6,303 nt of DNA, from assembly GCA_028691095.1 (NCBI GenBank), contig JAQUZZ010000092.1, positions 1 through 6,303 of the forward strand. The letters are read 5' to 3'. How positions within the stretch are numbered: position 1 is the first letter of the stretch; each line of letters opens with the position of its first letter. The DNA is from Alistipes sp. Its GTDB lineage: Bacteria > Bacteroidota > Bacteroidia > Bacteroidales > Rikenellaceae. The notes beneath the pieces were generated by a model, which saw only the letters and a list, made by a program, of their open reading frames with translations, was not told the origin of the DNA and did no database searches. The position numbers and the translations under genes are program-made. Shown here one piece after another: positions 1 to 5,488 of this stretch.

Positions 1-1189
1 TATGGATCACCTCGTCGATATGATCGACCGCAATCAACAATCCCTCTAAGATGTGAGCTCGTTTCTCCGCCTGTGCCAAGTCGTAACGGGTACGACGTAC
101 CACCACATCGTGACGATGCTCCACAAAACAGCGAATCAGATCTTTCAGGTTGAGCAACATCGGTCGACCATCCACCAAAGCAATGTTGTTGACCGGGAAG
201 GAGGTCTGCATGGCGGTGTATTTGAACAGGTTGTTCAGTACCACGCTGGCCACCGCGTCATGTTTGAGGATCATCACGATGCGCATACCGTTACGGTCGC
301 TCTCATCGTTGATGTAGGAAATCCCCTCCATCTTCTTGTCGTTGATCAGATCGGCAATCTTGCGAATCATCTCCGCCTTGTTCACCATATAGGGAATTTC
401 GGTCACCACGATGCACTCGCGACCCGAAGCCGTATGTTCGATCTCGGTCTTGGCTCGCATCATCACGCGACCGCGGCCTGTCTCATAAGCCTCGCGGACT
501 CCTTCATAGCCGTAGATGATACCTCCGGTTGGAAAATCGGGAGCTTTGATCTGTTGGATCAACTCCTCTATCTCAATCTGCGGATTGTCAATATACGCAC
601 AGATGGCGTTGATCGAGTCGGTCAGATTATGGGGAGGCATATTGGTGGCCATACCTACGGCAATACCTGCCGCTCCGTTGACCAGCAACAGCGGAATCTT
701 TGTGGGCAACACCGTTGGTTCGGGAATCGTCTCATCGAAGTTGGGACGGAACGCCACGGTATCTTTGTCGATGTCGGCCATCACCTCATCGGCGATCTTC
801 TGCATACGGGCCTCGGTATAACGCATGGCCGCAGCCCCGTCGCCATCGACCGAACCAAAGTTTCCTTGTCCATCGACCAACATATAGCGGAGACTCCAAT
901 TCTGCGCCATACGTACCATGGCTTCATAGACGGAGGAGTCGCCATGGGGGTGGAACTTACCCAGCACATCACCGACAATTCTGGCGGATTTACGATGGGG
1001 TTTGTCGGAGTAGAGGTTTAGTTCATTACTCATATCGTAGAGAATGCGTCGATGCACCGGCTTGAGTCCGTCTCGGACATCAGGCAAGGCACGCGACACG
1101 ATCACCGACATCGAATAATCGATGTAGGCGGTTTTCATCTCTTCCTCGATATTGATCTTAATAATTCGATTGTTTGTCTCTTCTGCCAT
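1..1189 (-). CDS. gyrA: DNA gyrase subunit A, N-terminal part (runs off left edge)
   Basis: GyrA is the DNA-breaking and rejoining subunit of the cytoplasmic type IIA topoisomerase that adds negative supercoils with GyrB. The ATG at 1189-1187 opens a frame of 396 codons that continues past the window edge. Visible hallmarks are the N-terminal [20 protein letters not shown] block (residues ~26-45), the quinolone-determining region [12 protein letters not shown] (~80-91), the active-site pair Arg123-Tyr124 in AAAMRYTE, and GIAVGMATN (~175-183) containing the DNA-intercalating isoleucine. The winged-helix and tower domains are covered. The exit gate and the C-terminal beta-pinwheel lie outside the window. 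GyrA rather than ParC is favoured by the strong match to the gyrase N-terminal sequence, though the diagnostic GyrA box in the C-terminal domain is not visible. The gene appears to be transcribed from its own promoter at 1277-1307. Confidence 0.97.
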   Translation of the reverse strand, partial: MAEETNNRIIKINIEEEMKTAYIDYSMSVIVSRALPDVRDGLKPVHRRILYDMSNELNLYSDKPHRKSARIVGDVLGKFHPHGDSSVYEAMVRMAQNWSLRYMLVDGQGNFGSVDGDGAAAMRYTEARMQKIADEVMADIDKDTVAFRPNFDETIPEPTVLPTKIPLLLVNGAAGIAVGMATNMPPHNLTDSINAICAYIDNPQIEIEELIQQIKAPDFPTGGIIYGYEGVREAYETGRGRVMMRAKTEIEHTASGRECIVVTEIPYMVNKAEMIRKIADLINDKKMEGISYINDESDRNGMRIVMILKHDAVASVVLNNLFKYTAMQTSFPVNNIALVDGRPMLLNLKDLIRCFVEHRHDVVVRRTRYDLAQAEKRAHILEGLLIAVDHIDEVIH

Positions 1190-1276
1190 GATTTGGAATT
1201 GGGTCTTTGTCGTCACTCCAACCGCAAAAAGGCAGCTCACGAAGAGGTTGCACTCCAAACGGTCGGAAATAGTCTG

Positions 1277-1307
1277 CTAAATTACGATTTTTTTACGGGA
1301 ATACAAA
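1277..1307 (-). promoter_or_regulatory. Bacteroidota-type promoter for gyrA
   Basis: Reading the minus strand, TTTG (1307-1304) is followed after exactly 19 nt by TAATTTAG (1284-1277). This matches the Bacteroidota primary-sigma consensus TTTG / TAnnTTTG with one mismatch in the downstream box. Transcription would begin near 1270, giving a leader of about 80 nt before the gyrA ATG. The spacer contains a run of A residues. No good Shine-Dalgarno sequence precedes the ATG, as is common in this phylum. Confidence 0.7.
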
Positions 1308-1408
1308 ATCTGCGGCCAAAAAGCCCCTTTATACTGATTTTCCGAACACCTCTTTCTATTTAGTGCTTTGTTTTGACGTCAACAGGATGAAAAAACAGGC
1401 CTCTTTTC

Positions 1409-1472
1409 ATGAAACGAACGGGGGTGCGATTTGTTTCATCCCTCCATTCGTTCTCTACGGGAGGAGGGGATG
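1409..1472 (-). terminator. possible tandem stem-loops ending the yidD transcript
   Basis: Two inverted repeats lie 41-105 nt beyond the yidD stop codon. The first pairs 1463-1472 with 1437-1445 (nine pairs and one bulged base, loop of about 17 nt). The second pairs 1430-1439 with 1409-1418 (ten positions, nine matching; the odd pair is A/C on the minus strand but G-U on the plus strand). They share three bases, so they compete or stack end to end. On the minus strand a six-T run follows at about 1389-1394, roughly 15 nt past the second stem, which is too far for a textbook intrinsic terminator. The role is inferred from position. Confidence 0.35.
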
Positions 1473-1513
1473 TGATGCTCGGACAACGGGAGATTTTTGC
1501 AAAGGGCAGTGGC

Positions 1514-1774
1514 TTAAGGGACTGGGTCGTAGCCGCTTCCGCCCCAAGGATGGCAACGCATCAGGCGGCGCAACGAGAGGTAGCACCCCTTCAGTAGCCC
1601 ATGCTTCCGCAACGCCTCGACACAATAGGCCGAGCACGTGGGGGTGAAGCGACATGAGGGAGGGGTAAACGGTGAGATCGCATGGCGATAGATCCACACG
1701 AGAAGCAGGAGCGGAGCGATCAACAGATCATTCGCTTTTTTTACCCAACTGTTGTATGATTTTGGCAACGGCAT
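1514..1774 (-). CDS. yidD: membrane protein insertion efficiency factor YidD
   Basis: YidD is a small inner-face membrane-associated protein that helps the YidC/Sec machinery insert membrane proteins. The family signature is unmistakable: [16 protein letters not shown] (residues ~33-48, with Cys41 and Cys47) and the terminal [14 protein letters not shown] (~73-86). A hydrophobic amphipathic N-terminal helix (~17-29) is present. The ATG at 1774-1772 gives 86 residues, matching the usual 70-90, and overlaps the 3' end of rnpA by 47 bp. An ATG 15 nt further upstream (1789) would add five residues. The open frame extends further still, but only through sequence that encodes RnpA in another frame. 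The overlap implies translation coupled to rnpA. The neighbouring yidC seen in many bacteria is not here. Confidence 0.95.
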   Translation of the reverse strand: MPLPKSYNSWVKKANDLLIAPLLLLVWIYRHAISPFTPPSCRFTPTCSAYCVEALRKHGLLKGCYLSLRRLMRCHPWGGSGYDPVP

Positions 1775-2120
1775 CCTCAATCTTGGCATAATCAGCGATC
1801 TGTGCTGAGATATAGAGCAAAGCCAACGCATAGCCTCCTCCTTGGGCAGGCAGTGCGGCTTGCAAGGCAGCGCGTTGGTGGCGATAGGCCTCACGAATCC
1901 GACGTTTGAGCAGATTGCGTGCCACCGCATGTTTATGATACCGTTTGGAGACGGAGATCAACACTTCGATGCCCGAAGTTGCGGGGTCGCTACGCAGCAA
2001 TTTATAACGCAACGGATAAGCCATTCCCCCTTCGCCTTGTGCAAAGAGCGCTGCAATTTTTTTCTTCGATTTCAGATGCTCTGCACGAGGAAAGGTGTAG
2101 TCATGGGCGGGTCTTATCAT
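1728..2120 (-). CDS. rnpA: ribonuclease P protein component
   Basis: RnpA is the small basic protein that binds the RNase P RNA and helps position precursor tRNAs for 5' leader removal. The 130-residue length is normal. The N-terminal block ([21 protein letters not shown], split here as residues 9-18 and 19-29) matches the family's phenylalanine/basic start, and the RNA-binding box [18 protein letters not shown] (~63-80) carries the conserved Arg-Asn-x-x-Lys-Arg core. The ATG is at 2120-2118, 19 bp after the stop of the HemD-like gene, so the two genes are probably co-transcribed. The 3' end overlaps yidD. The usual upstream neighbour rpmH is absent, as the cluster is built differently here. 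Confidence 0.95.
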   Translation of the reverse strand: MIRPAHDYTFPRAEHLKSKKKIAALFAQGEGGMAYPLRYKLLRSDPATSGIEVLISVSKRYHKHAVARNLLKRRIREAYRHQRAALQAALPAQGGGYALALLYISAQIADYAKIEDAVAKIIQQLGKKSE

Positions 2121-2139
2121 TTACAGCGACTTGCGTAGG

Positions 2140-3042
2140 TTATTTTGCAACTTTGACCGGACTCTTCTTGAGCGACTCTTCGGACTCTTCTCCCGCCTTT
2201 TCAAGGGGGCGCACTCGTTTTTTCAGATGTTTTGAGCTCTCGATGAAGGCCAAATCGGGCGATTTATCCTCCAGAGATACCGGCTCCACCTCTTCGCCCT
2301 GCGCCAATTTCTGCATATAGAGGTCGATGGCACGGGTCATCGAGGGGCACTCCGGCGTAGGAGCCATCACACTGACCGTCAACCCTTCGTCGATAGCCGC
2401 TTTGGCTGTGCCATGCCCAAAGGCGGCGATGTGTGGCAGGCTCTCCTGTGTGTTGAAATTGGAGGTCAACGCCGTAATCTCCGATGGCGAGTAGAAGGCC
2501 ACCAGATCGTATTGTTTCAGGTTGATCGTGTCCAGATCCGTCGCACTGACCGTACGAGCCAAGATCACCTTGTTGAATTGCAACTTGAGCTTCTCCATCG
2601 CCAGCGGCATCTCAGGCTTATGGGGTTCGGAGAGAGTCAACAAGAATTTCTCCTCCTTGTGCTTGACCATCAGCTCCACCAACGACGAGAAGGTGCCGTC
2701 TGCAAAGAAGATCTTCCGCTTCCGATAGACGATATACTTTTGCAGGTAGAGGGCGATGGCCTCGGTGTTGCAGAAGTACTTCATTCCTTCGGGAATGGCA
2801 ATGCGCGCTTCCTCACAGATCCTGAAAAAGTGATCGATGGTCACGCGACTGGTAAAGATCACCGCGCTGTGGGAGAGAATCTCGACTCTCTGGCTGCGAA
2901 ACTCCTTGAGGGAGACCCCTTCCAATTTGATAAAAGGGTGAAAATCAACCTGTACATGATGTTTAAGAACCATATCATGATAGGGTGATTTCTCGGCAAT
3001 TACCGGAGTCGGCTGGGATACTAAAATGTGTTTAATCTTCAA
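2140..3042 (-). CDS. hemD: HemD-family (uroporphyrinogen-III synthase-like) protein with charged tail
   Basis: HemD converts hydroxymethylbilane to uroporphyrinogen III in the cytoplasm. This 300-residue protein resembles the Bacteroidota HemD-like group: ILVSQPTP near the N-terminus, AVIFTSRVTIDHFF (~60-73), MKYFCNTEAIALYLQKY (~87-103), and late motifs VAFYSPSEI (~181-189), AAFGHGTAKA (~206-215) and APTPECPSM (~227-235), which fit the two-domain HemD fold. The only start that keeps the conserved N-terminus is TTG at 3042-3040, since the frame has no ATG between there and the stop at 3088-3090. Residues ~249-300 form a Lys/Glu-rich, probably disordered tail beyond the usual ~250-residue fold. 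No other tetrapyrrole gene is visible, so the enzymatic role is less certain than the family assignment. The gene sits 107 bp after DUF4271 and 19 bp before rnpA. Confidence 0.85.
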   Translation of the reverse strand: MKIKHILVSQPTPVIAEKSPYHDMVLKHHVQVDFHPFIKLEGVSLKEFRSQRVEILSHSAVIFTSRVTIDHFFRICEEARIAIPEGMKYFCNTEAIALYLQKYIVYRKRKIFFADGTFSSLVELMVKHKEEKFLLTLSEPHKPEMPLAMEKLKLQFNKVILARTVSATDLDTINLKQYDLVAFYSPSEITALTSNFNTQESLPHIAAFGHGTAKAAIDEGLTVSVMAPTPECPSMTRAIDLYMQKLAQGEEVEPVSLEDKSPDLAFIESSKHLKKRVRPLEKAGEESEESLKKSPVKVAK

Positions 3043-3065
3043 AACAGGAACTTTTTGGTTAGCAT
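3039..3065 (-). other. possible 8-codon leader ORF coupled to hemD start
   Basis: An ATG at 3065-3063 opens an 8-residue frame (MLTKKFLF) whose TGA stop shares the four bases TTGA with the TTG start of the HemD-like gene. A purine-rich GAGGAGAGG precedes the ATG by 12 nt. The ATG also lies in the 3' arm of a small hairpin (3057-3079, five pairs, a mismatch, then three pairs). The overlap is seen directly. Translation and a coupling role are inference. Confidence 0.25.
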
Positions 3066-3149
3066 CTTTGACGATAACCTCTCCTCTCTATACAGATGGA
3101 TCAAACCACCCGAATTGCACACTACGCACCCTCACTGGATCGTATGTTG

Positions 3150-3986
3150 TTACTCCACCAATCCTTGTGTATAACGTAAGGCTAATAGAACCAAGAGACT
3201 TATCGGGAAAAATTCAACGGCACAAAGGTACAAAATCCATTGCAGAATTGAAACATCCCTGCGGACAAAGAAGTGATAACTTTTCATCAGATAGGCCAGA
3301 TAGAAGAGTCCCAAAAGTATTCCGATTCCCTGCATCAGACCGGCTGTTTGTGTACTTTGCGTCAAGGCAACGACCAAAAAGAGAGGGGCAACGACCATGC
3401 TTCCCATGGCGGCATAAATGCGATTCTGCAAGCGAAGTCCGGCAAAAAAGGCCTCGTTCTGAATGACATTGCTCACCATCCAAGTGACAAAACGACGGTA
3501 TCCCAAGATCAAAACGATGAGCACGATTAGGCCCCACACCACCCCTTCGTTGACCCACACCGGAAAATCGGCGAGATTCCACTGCCATCCCGACAGCGCA
3601 CTATATCGAACCAACAAGCCGCACAGCAGCAATCCTCCGAGCAGGGTCATGTGGTTCAGAAAATAACGAAAATAGAGCGGATACTCCTCATAGACCTTCT
3701 CCACGGAGAGTCGAAGAGCCGCCATCCGACCCACGATCGACAGACTGCTGCGATAGCTGTAAATCATATAGAACAGCAGGACAAACACCGCCAGTACGAT
3801 TCCTTGATAGGTGTAGGTTCCGGTCAGCGGTTCCGGTTTCACGCTGCGCGCAGCCCATCCTCCGGCCGGCAACTCGGTGACGGTCACCGTCGACCCGAAG
3901 ATCTCCTGCTCCGAGGGGATGTGTAAGCCCTCGATCGGGAGAATGGGTCGCAGATAGAAATCGCAATCGGTTACATATCCTTTCAT
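3150..3986 (-). CDS. DUF4271-type polytopic membrane protein
   Basis: This 278-residue protein has unknown function. I assign it to DUF4271 from its multi-helix pattern and from its place directly upstream of hemD-rnpA, where Bacteroidales carry such a gene. From the ATG at 3986-3984 there is a soluble N-terminal stretch of about 60 residues with no signal peptide. About six hydrophobic helices follow, at roughly 62-78, 113-131, 148-164, 192-210, 215-237 and 245-270. The loop after the first helix is charged (SVEKVYEEYP), and aromatic residues are common near the helix ends. A longer frame beginning at TTG 4007-4005 exists, but ATG is preferred. It probably heads the transcript that continues into hemD, rnpA and yidD. 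No Bacteroidota-type promoter was found in the 223 bp upstream. Confidence 0.75.
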   Translation of the reverse strand: MKGYVTDCDFYLRPILPIEGLHIPSEQEIFGSTVTVTELPAGGWAARSVKPEPLTGTYTYQGIVLAVFVLLFYMIYSYRSSLSIVGRMAALRLSVEKVYEEYPLYFRYFLNHMTLLGGLLLCGLLVRYSALSGWQWNLADFPVWVNEGVVWGLIVLIVLILGYRRFVTWMVSNVIQNEAFFAGLRLQNRIYAAMGSMVVAPLFLVVALTQSTQTAGLMQGIGILLGLFYLAYLMKSYHFFVRRDVSILQWILYLCAVEFFPISLLVLLALRYTQGLVE

Positions 3987-4021
3987 GCCAAAATAAGTAA
4001 TCCCCAAGAATGATTAAACCC

Positions 4022-4098
4022 TTTCATTAACGTGAGCTCGATAATTGCTCCTCAGCGGTATGATGCGTTCGAACATTGTTCGAACTCACGTTTCATTA
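4022..4098. repeat. nested inverted repeat flanked by 8-bp direct repeats
   Basis: Arms at 4029-4041 and 4080-4092 are 13 bp each with a single mismatch, which becomes a G-U pair only in minus-strand RNA. Inside, the 8-bp palindrome GTTCGAAC occurs twice, at 4067-4074 and 4078-4085, separated by 3 bp, and forms an alternative local hairpin that uses part of the same right arm. TTTCATTA occurs as a direct repeat at 4022-4029 and 4091-4098, bracketing a 61-bp core. The geometry fits a small palindromic intergenic repeat, a miniature insertion, or a structured RNA leader. The repeats themselves are certain; the function is not known. Confidence 0.65.
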
Positions 4099-4099
4099 T

Positions 4100-4118
4100 G
4101 GTATACTCCTACTATACC
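4100..4118. repeat. 6-bp inverted repeat (GGTATA / TATACC)
   Basis: Perfect 6-bp arms at 4100-4105 and 4113-4118 surround a 7-bp spacer. It is adjacent to the larger nested repeat. It could be a protein-binding site or a weak RNA hairpin; nothing in the sequence decides between them. Confidence 0.4.
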
Positions 4119-4169
4119 TATCCAGTGGTTCATAAGTGATCGAAAAGAAGGATTGAGCCCTTTGGTTGC

Positions 4170-4206
4170 GGTAGCTGCCTGAGAGGCCATCCTCTCGTGC
4201 GCTACC
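4170..4206 (-). terminator. two-tier hairpin after the kinase gene
   Basis: Beginning 3 nt past the kinase stop codon, minus-strand RNA can form an outer 6-bp stem (GGTAGC 4206-4201 with GCTACC 4175-4170) and an inner 6-bp stem (GAGAGG 4196-4191 with CCTCTC 4186-4181) closed by a 4-nt loop. No T-run follows, so intrinsic termination is doubtful. It may instead protect the 3' end of the mRNA or cause partial termination ahead of the DUF4271 genes. Confidence 0.45.
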
Positions 4207-4209
4207 CGC

Positions 4210-5370
4210 TCAACTATACAATCGCTTCAGCGCAATCCGAATCGTTGTTCCTTTGTCGATCTCCGACTCCAGCACAAAGATTTTACCGCCATGATACCCC
4301 TCGATAATTCGTTTGCTCAACGAGAGCCCTAAACCCCAACCGCGGGTTTTGGTGGTGAATCCCGGCTCAAAGATGCGTTTGAAATTGCCTTTGGCGATCC
4401 CCTTGCCGCTATCTTTTACATCCACATAGATCCAATTGGCATCCGAGGAGAGGTGTACATCAATGGTTCCCACGCCGGAGAGGGCATCCATTGCATTTTT
4501 GAGCAGGTTCTCGATCACCCATTCAAACAACGCCTCGTTGACCATCGCCCGTTGCCGCTCCATGGCCAGACCATTGTAGGAGATTGTGACATTACGCGGA
4601 ACCCGGGTACGAAAGTAGATCACGCTACCCCCCACCATCTCATTGAGCACTCCTTCGGTCAGCGGAGTGGCCGCCCCGATTTTGGAGAAGCGATCGACCA
4701 CCTTGGTGAGTCGAATCAGATCCTTGTTCATCTCCTCGATCGCAGCCGGATCCACCTCCTGGGTACGCAGATACTCCAGCCAGCCGAGCAGAGAGGAGGT
4801 CGGGGTTCCCAACTGGTGGGCGGTCTCTTTGGCCAGACCGATCCACACCCGATTCTGTTCATCCTGCTTGGTCGAACGGAAGGTGATGTATCCGAAGATC
4901 ACAAAGACCAAGATCACCAGCAACTGTATATAGGGAAAGTAGACCAAGGTCTTCAGCAGGCGGGACTCGTCGTAGAAGAGATAGAGCACATCGTTGCTGA
5001 GGGTCTCGATCTTCATGTGCGGATTGGTATGCGCCATCTTGTCGATCTTCTCGCGCAGCAGGTCGGGGTGATTGAGAATGTGTTCCGGAATCAGATTCGA
5101 CGATTTGATCTGCAACGATCCGTCGGTCAGAATGAAGGGAATGGTATTGCGGGTGCTGATGATGGAGATCAGCAGCGGATTCCCCGGATCGACCCCCAGC
5201 TCCCGAAACGCCTCGGCCCAGATGGAGACCTCGTTTTGCTCCTTGTCGCGCAACTGACGCGCCATGTTGTTGGCGAACCACAACGACGACAGGCCAATCA
5301 CCAACCCCAGGATGATGATGACCACCCGGCTACGAAATGACAGAACTTTATGTAGTGCGATTTTTCTCAT
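4210..5370 (-). CDS. membrane-bound sensor histidine kinase
   Basis: This is a 386-residue two-component sensor kinase that would autophosphorylate on histidine in response to an envelope signal. TM1 spans ~16-34, followed by an extracytoplasmic domain (~36-145) with no motif I recognise, then TM2 at ~146-164. The kinase core has the phospho-acceptor His185 in KETAHQLGTP, an N box with Asn292 in LLKNAMDAL, a G1 box DSGKGI with Asp320, the F box FEPGFTTK (~334-341), and a glycine-rich G2 box GWGLGLSLSKRI (~344-355). All ATP-binding elements are intact. The residue after the histidine is Gln instead of the common Glu/Asp. The ATG at 5370-5368 places TM1 as an uncleaved signal anchor. No response regulator is adjacent in the window, so the partner is unknown. 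It follows the S41 protease gene by 118 bp and is probably co-transcribed with it. Confidence 0.93.
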   Translation of the reverse strand: MRKIALHKVLSFRSRVVIIILGLVIGLSSLWFANNMARQLRDKEQNEVSIWAEAFRELGVDPGNPLLISIISTRNTIPFILTDGSLQIKSSNLIPEHILNHPDLLREKIDKMAHTNPHMKIETLSNDVLYLFYDESRLLKTLVYFPYIQLLVILVFVIFGYITFRSTKQDEQNRVWIGLAKETAHQLGTPTSSLLGWLEYLRTQEVDPAAIEEMNKDLIRLTKVVDRFSKIGAATPLTEGVLNEMVGGSVIYFRTRVPRNVTISYNGLAMERQRAMVNEALFEWVIENLLKNAMDALSGVGTIDVHLSSDANWIYVDVKDSGKGIAKGNFKRIFEPGFTTKTRGWGLGLSLSKRIIEGYHGGKIFVLESEIDKGTTIRIALKRLYS

Positions 5371-5488
5371 ACTCCGACTCCCCTTGCGGAGAGGAATTTC
5401 CGTTCATCGTGATGCGTTCCCTCGTGCACCCCCTGATTCTCCGTACAGCCTTTCGGCCTCTCGCTTCGGCTCTCGAACCGGAGAAGGT
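5371..5488 (-). promoter_or_regulatory. structured spacer between protease and kinase genes
   Basis: This 118-bp spacer contains no Bacteroidota promoter motif. In minus-strand RNA a perfect 7-bp stem (TTCTCCG 5485-5479 with CGGAGAA 5443-5437), starting 3 nt after the protease stop, encloses a GCC-GAAA-GGC tetraloop hairpin (5457-5448). A second hairpin at 5393-5378 has a GCAA loop and six pairs including one G-U. Its 3' arm GGGGAG lies 7 nt before the kinase ATG, where a ribosome binding site would be. The pairings are visible; a regulatory role is inferred. Confidence 0.4.

Larger units (their letters stand above)
1190..1513. other. 324-bp intergenic region between yidD and gyrA
   Basis: No convincing gene lies here on either strand. 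The side near gyrA holds that gene's promoter and an ~80-nt leader. The side near yidD holds two inverted repeats that could end the yidD transcript (1409-1472). A 10-bp perfect palindrome TTGACGTCAA sits at 1373-1382, upstream of the gyrA promoter. Confidence 0.7.
3987..4209. other. structured 223-bp intergenic region
   Basis: No convincing gene is present. The region is unusually rich in inverted repeats: a two-tier hairpin at 4170-4206, a 6-bp inverted repeat at 4100-4118, and a nested inverted-repeat element at 4029-4092 bounded by direct repeats. The minus strand contains only one TTTG, three bases before the DUF4271 ATG, so no standard promoter could be assigned. Its position suits either a leader for the DUF4271 transcript or a small RNA, or simply an intergenic repeat. 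Confidence 0.6.

Noticed and set aside
53..1021. Long plus-strand open frame (322 codons)
   Set aside because: It is antisense to gyrA, whose minus-strand frame is unequivocal. The translated product is His/Val/Asp-rich and resembles no family, as expected from the complement of a conserved gene.
1363..1647. Plus-strand frame of 94 codons over the yidD-gyrA gap
   Set aside because: Its second half is antisense to yidD, and its first half covers inverted repeats. No start signal or recognisable protein.
1775..1930. N-terminal extension of YidD to the GTG/ATG-like start at 1930
   Set aside because: It would add 52 residues unlike YidD that are merely rnpA read in another frame. The family is normally 70-90 residues long.
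2413..2988. Plus-strand open frame of 191 codons
   Set aside because: It is the complement of the HemD-like gene, with no recognisable domain.
3987..4007. TTG start for the DUF4271 protein at 4007
   Set aside because: An ATG seven codons downstream is available and gives a normal N-terminus. Nothing supports the rarer start.
4086..4190. 34-codon minus-strand frame starting at ATG 4190 in the kinase-DUF4271 gap
   Set aside because: It runs through the hairpins, starts inside the loop of the two-tier stem, has no ribosome site and matches no family I know. The inverted repeats explain this DNA better.
4453..5340. Long plus-strand open frame (295 codons)
   Set aside because: It is antisense to the histidine kinase. 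The His/Gln/Asp-rich product has no recognisable motif, and the kinase carries every catalytic box on the other strand.
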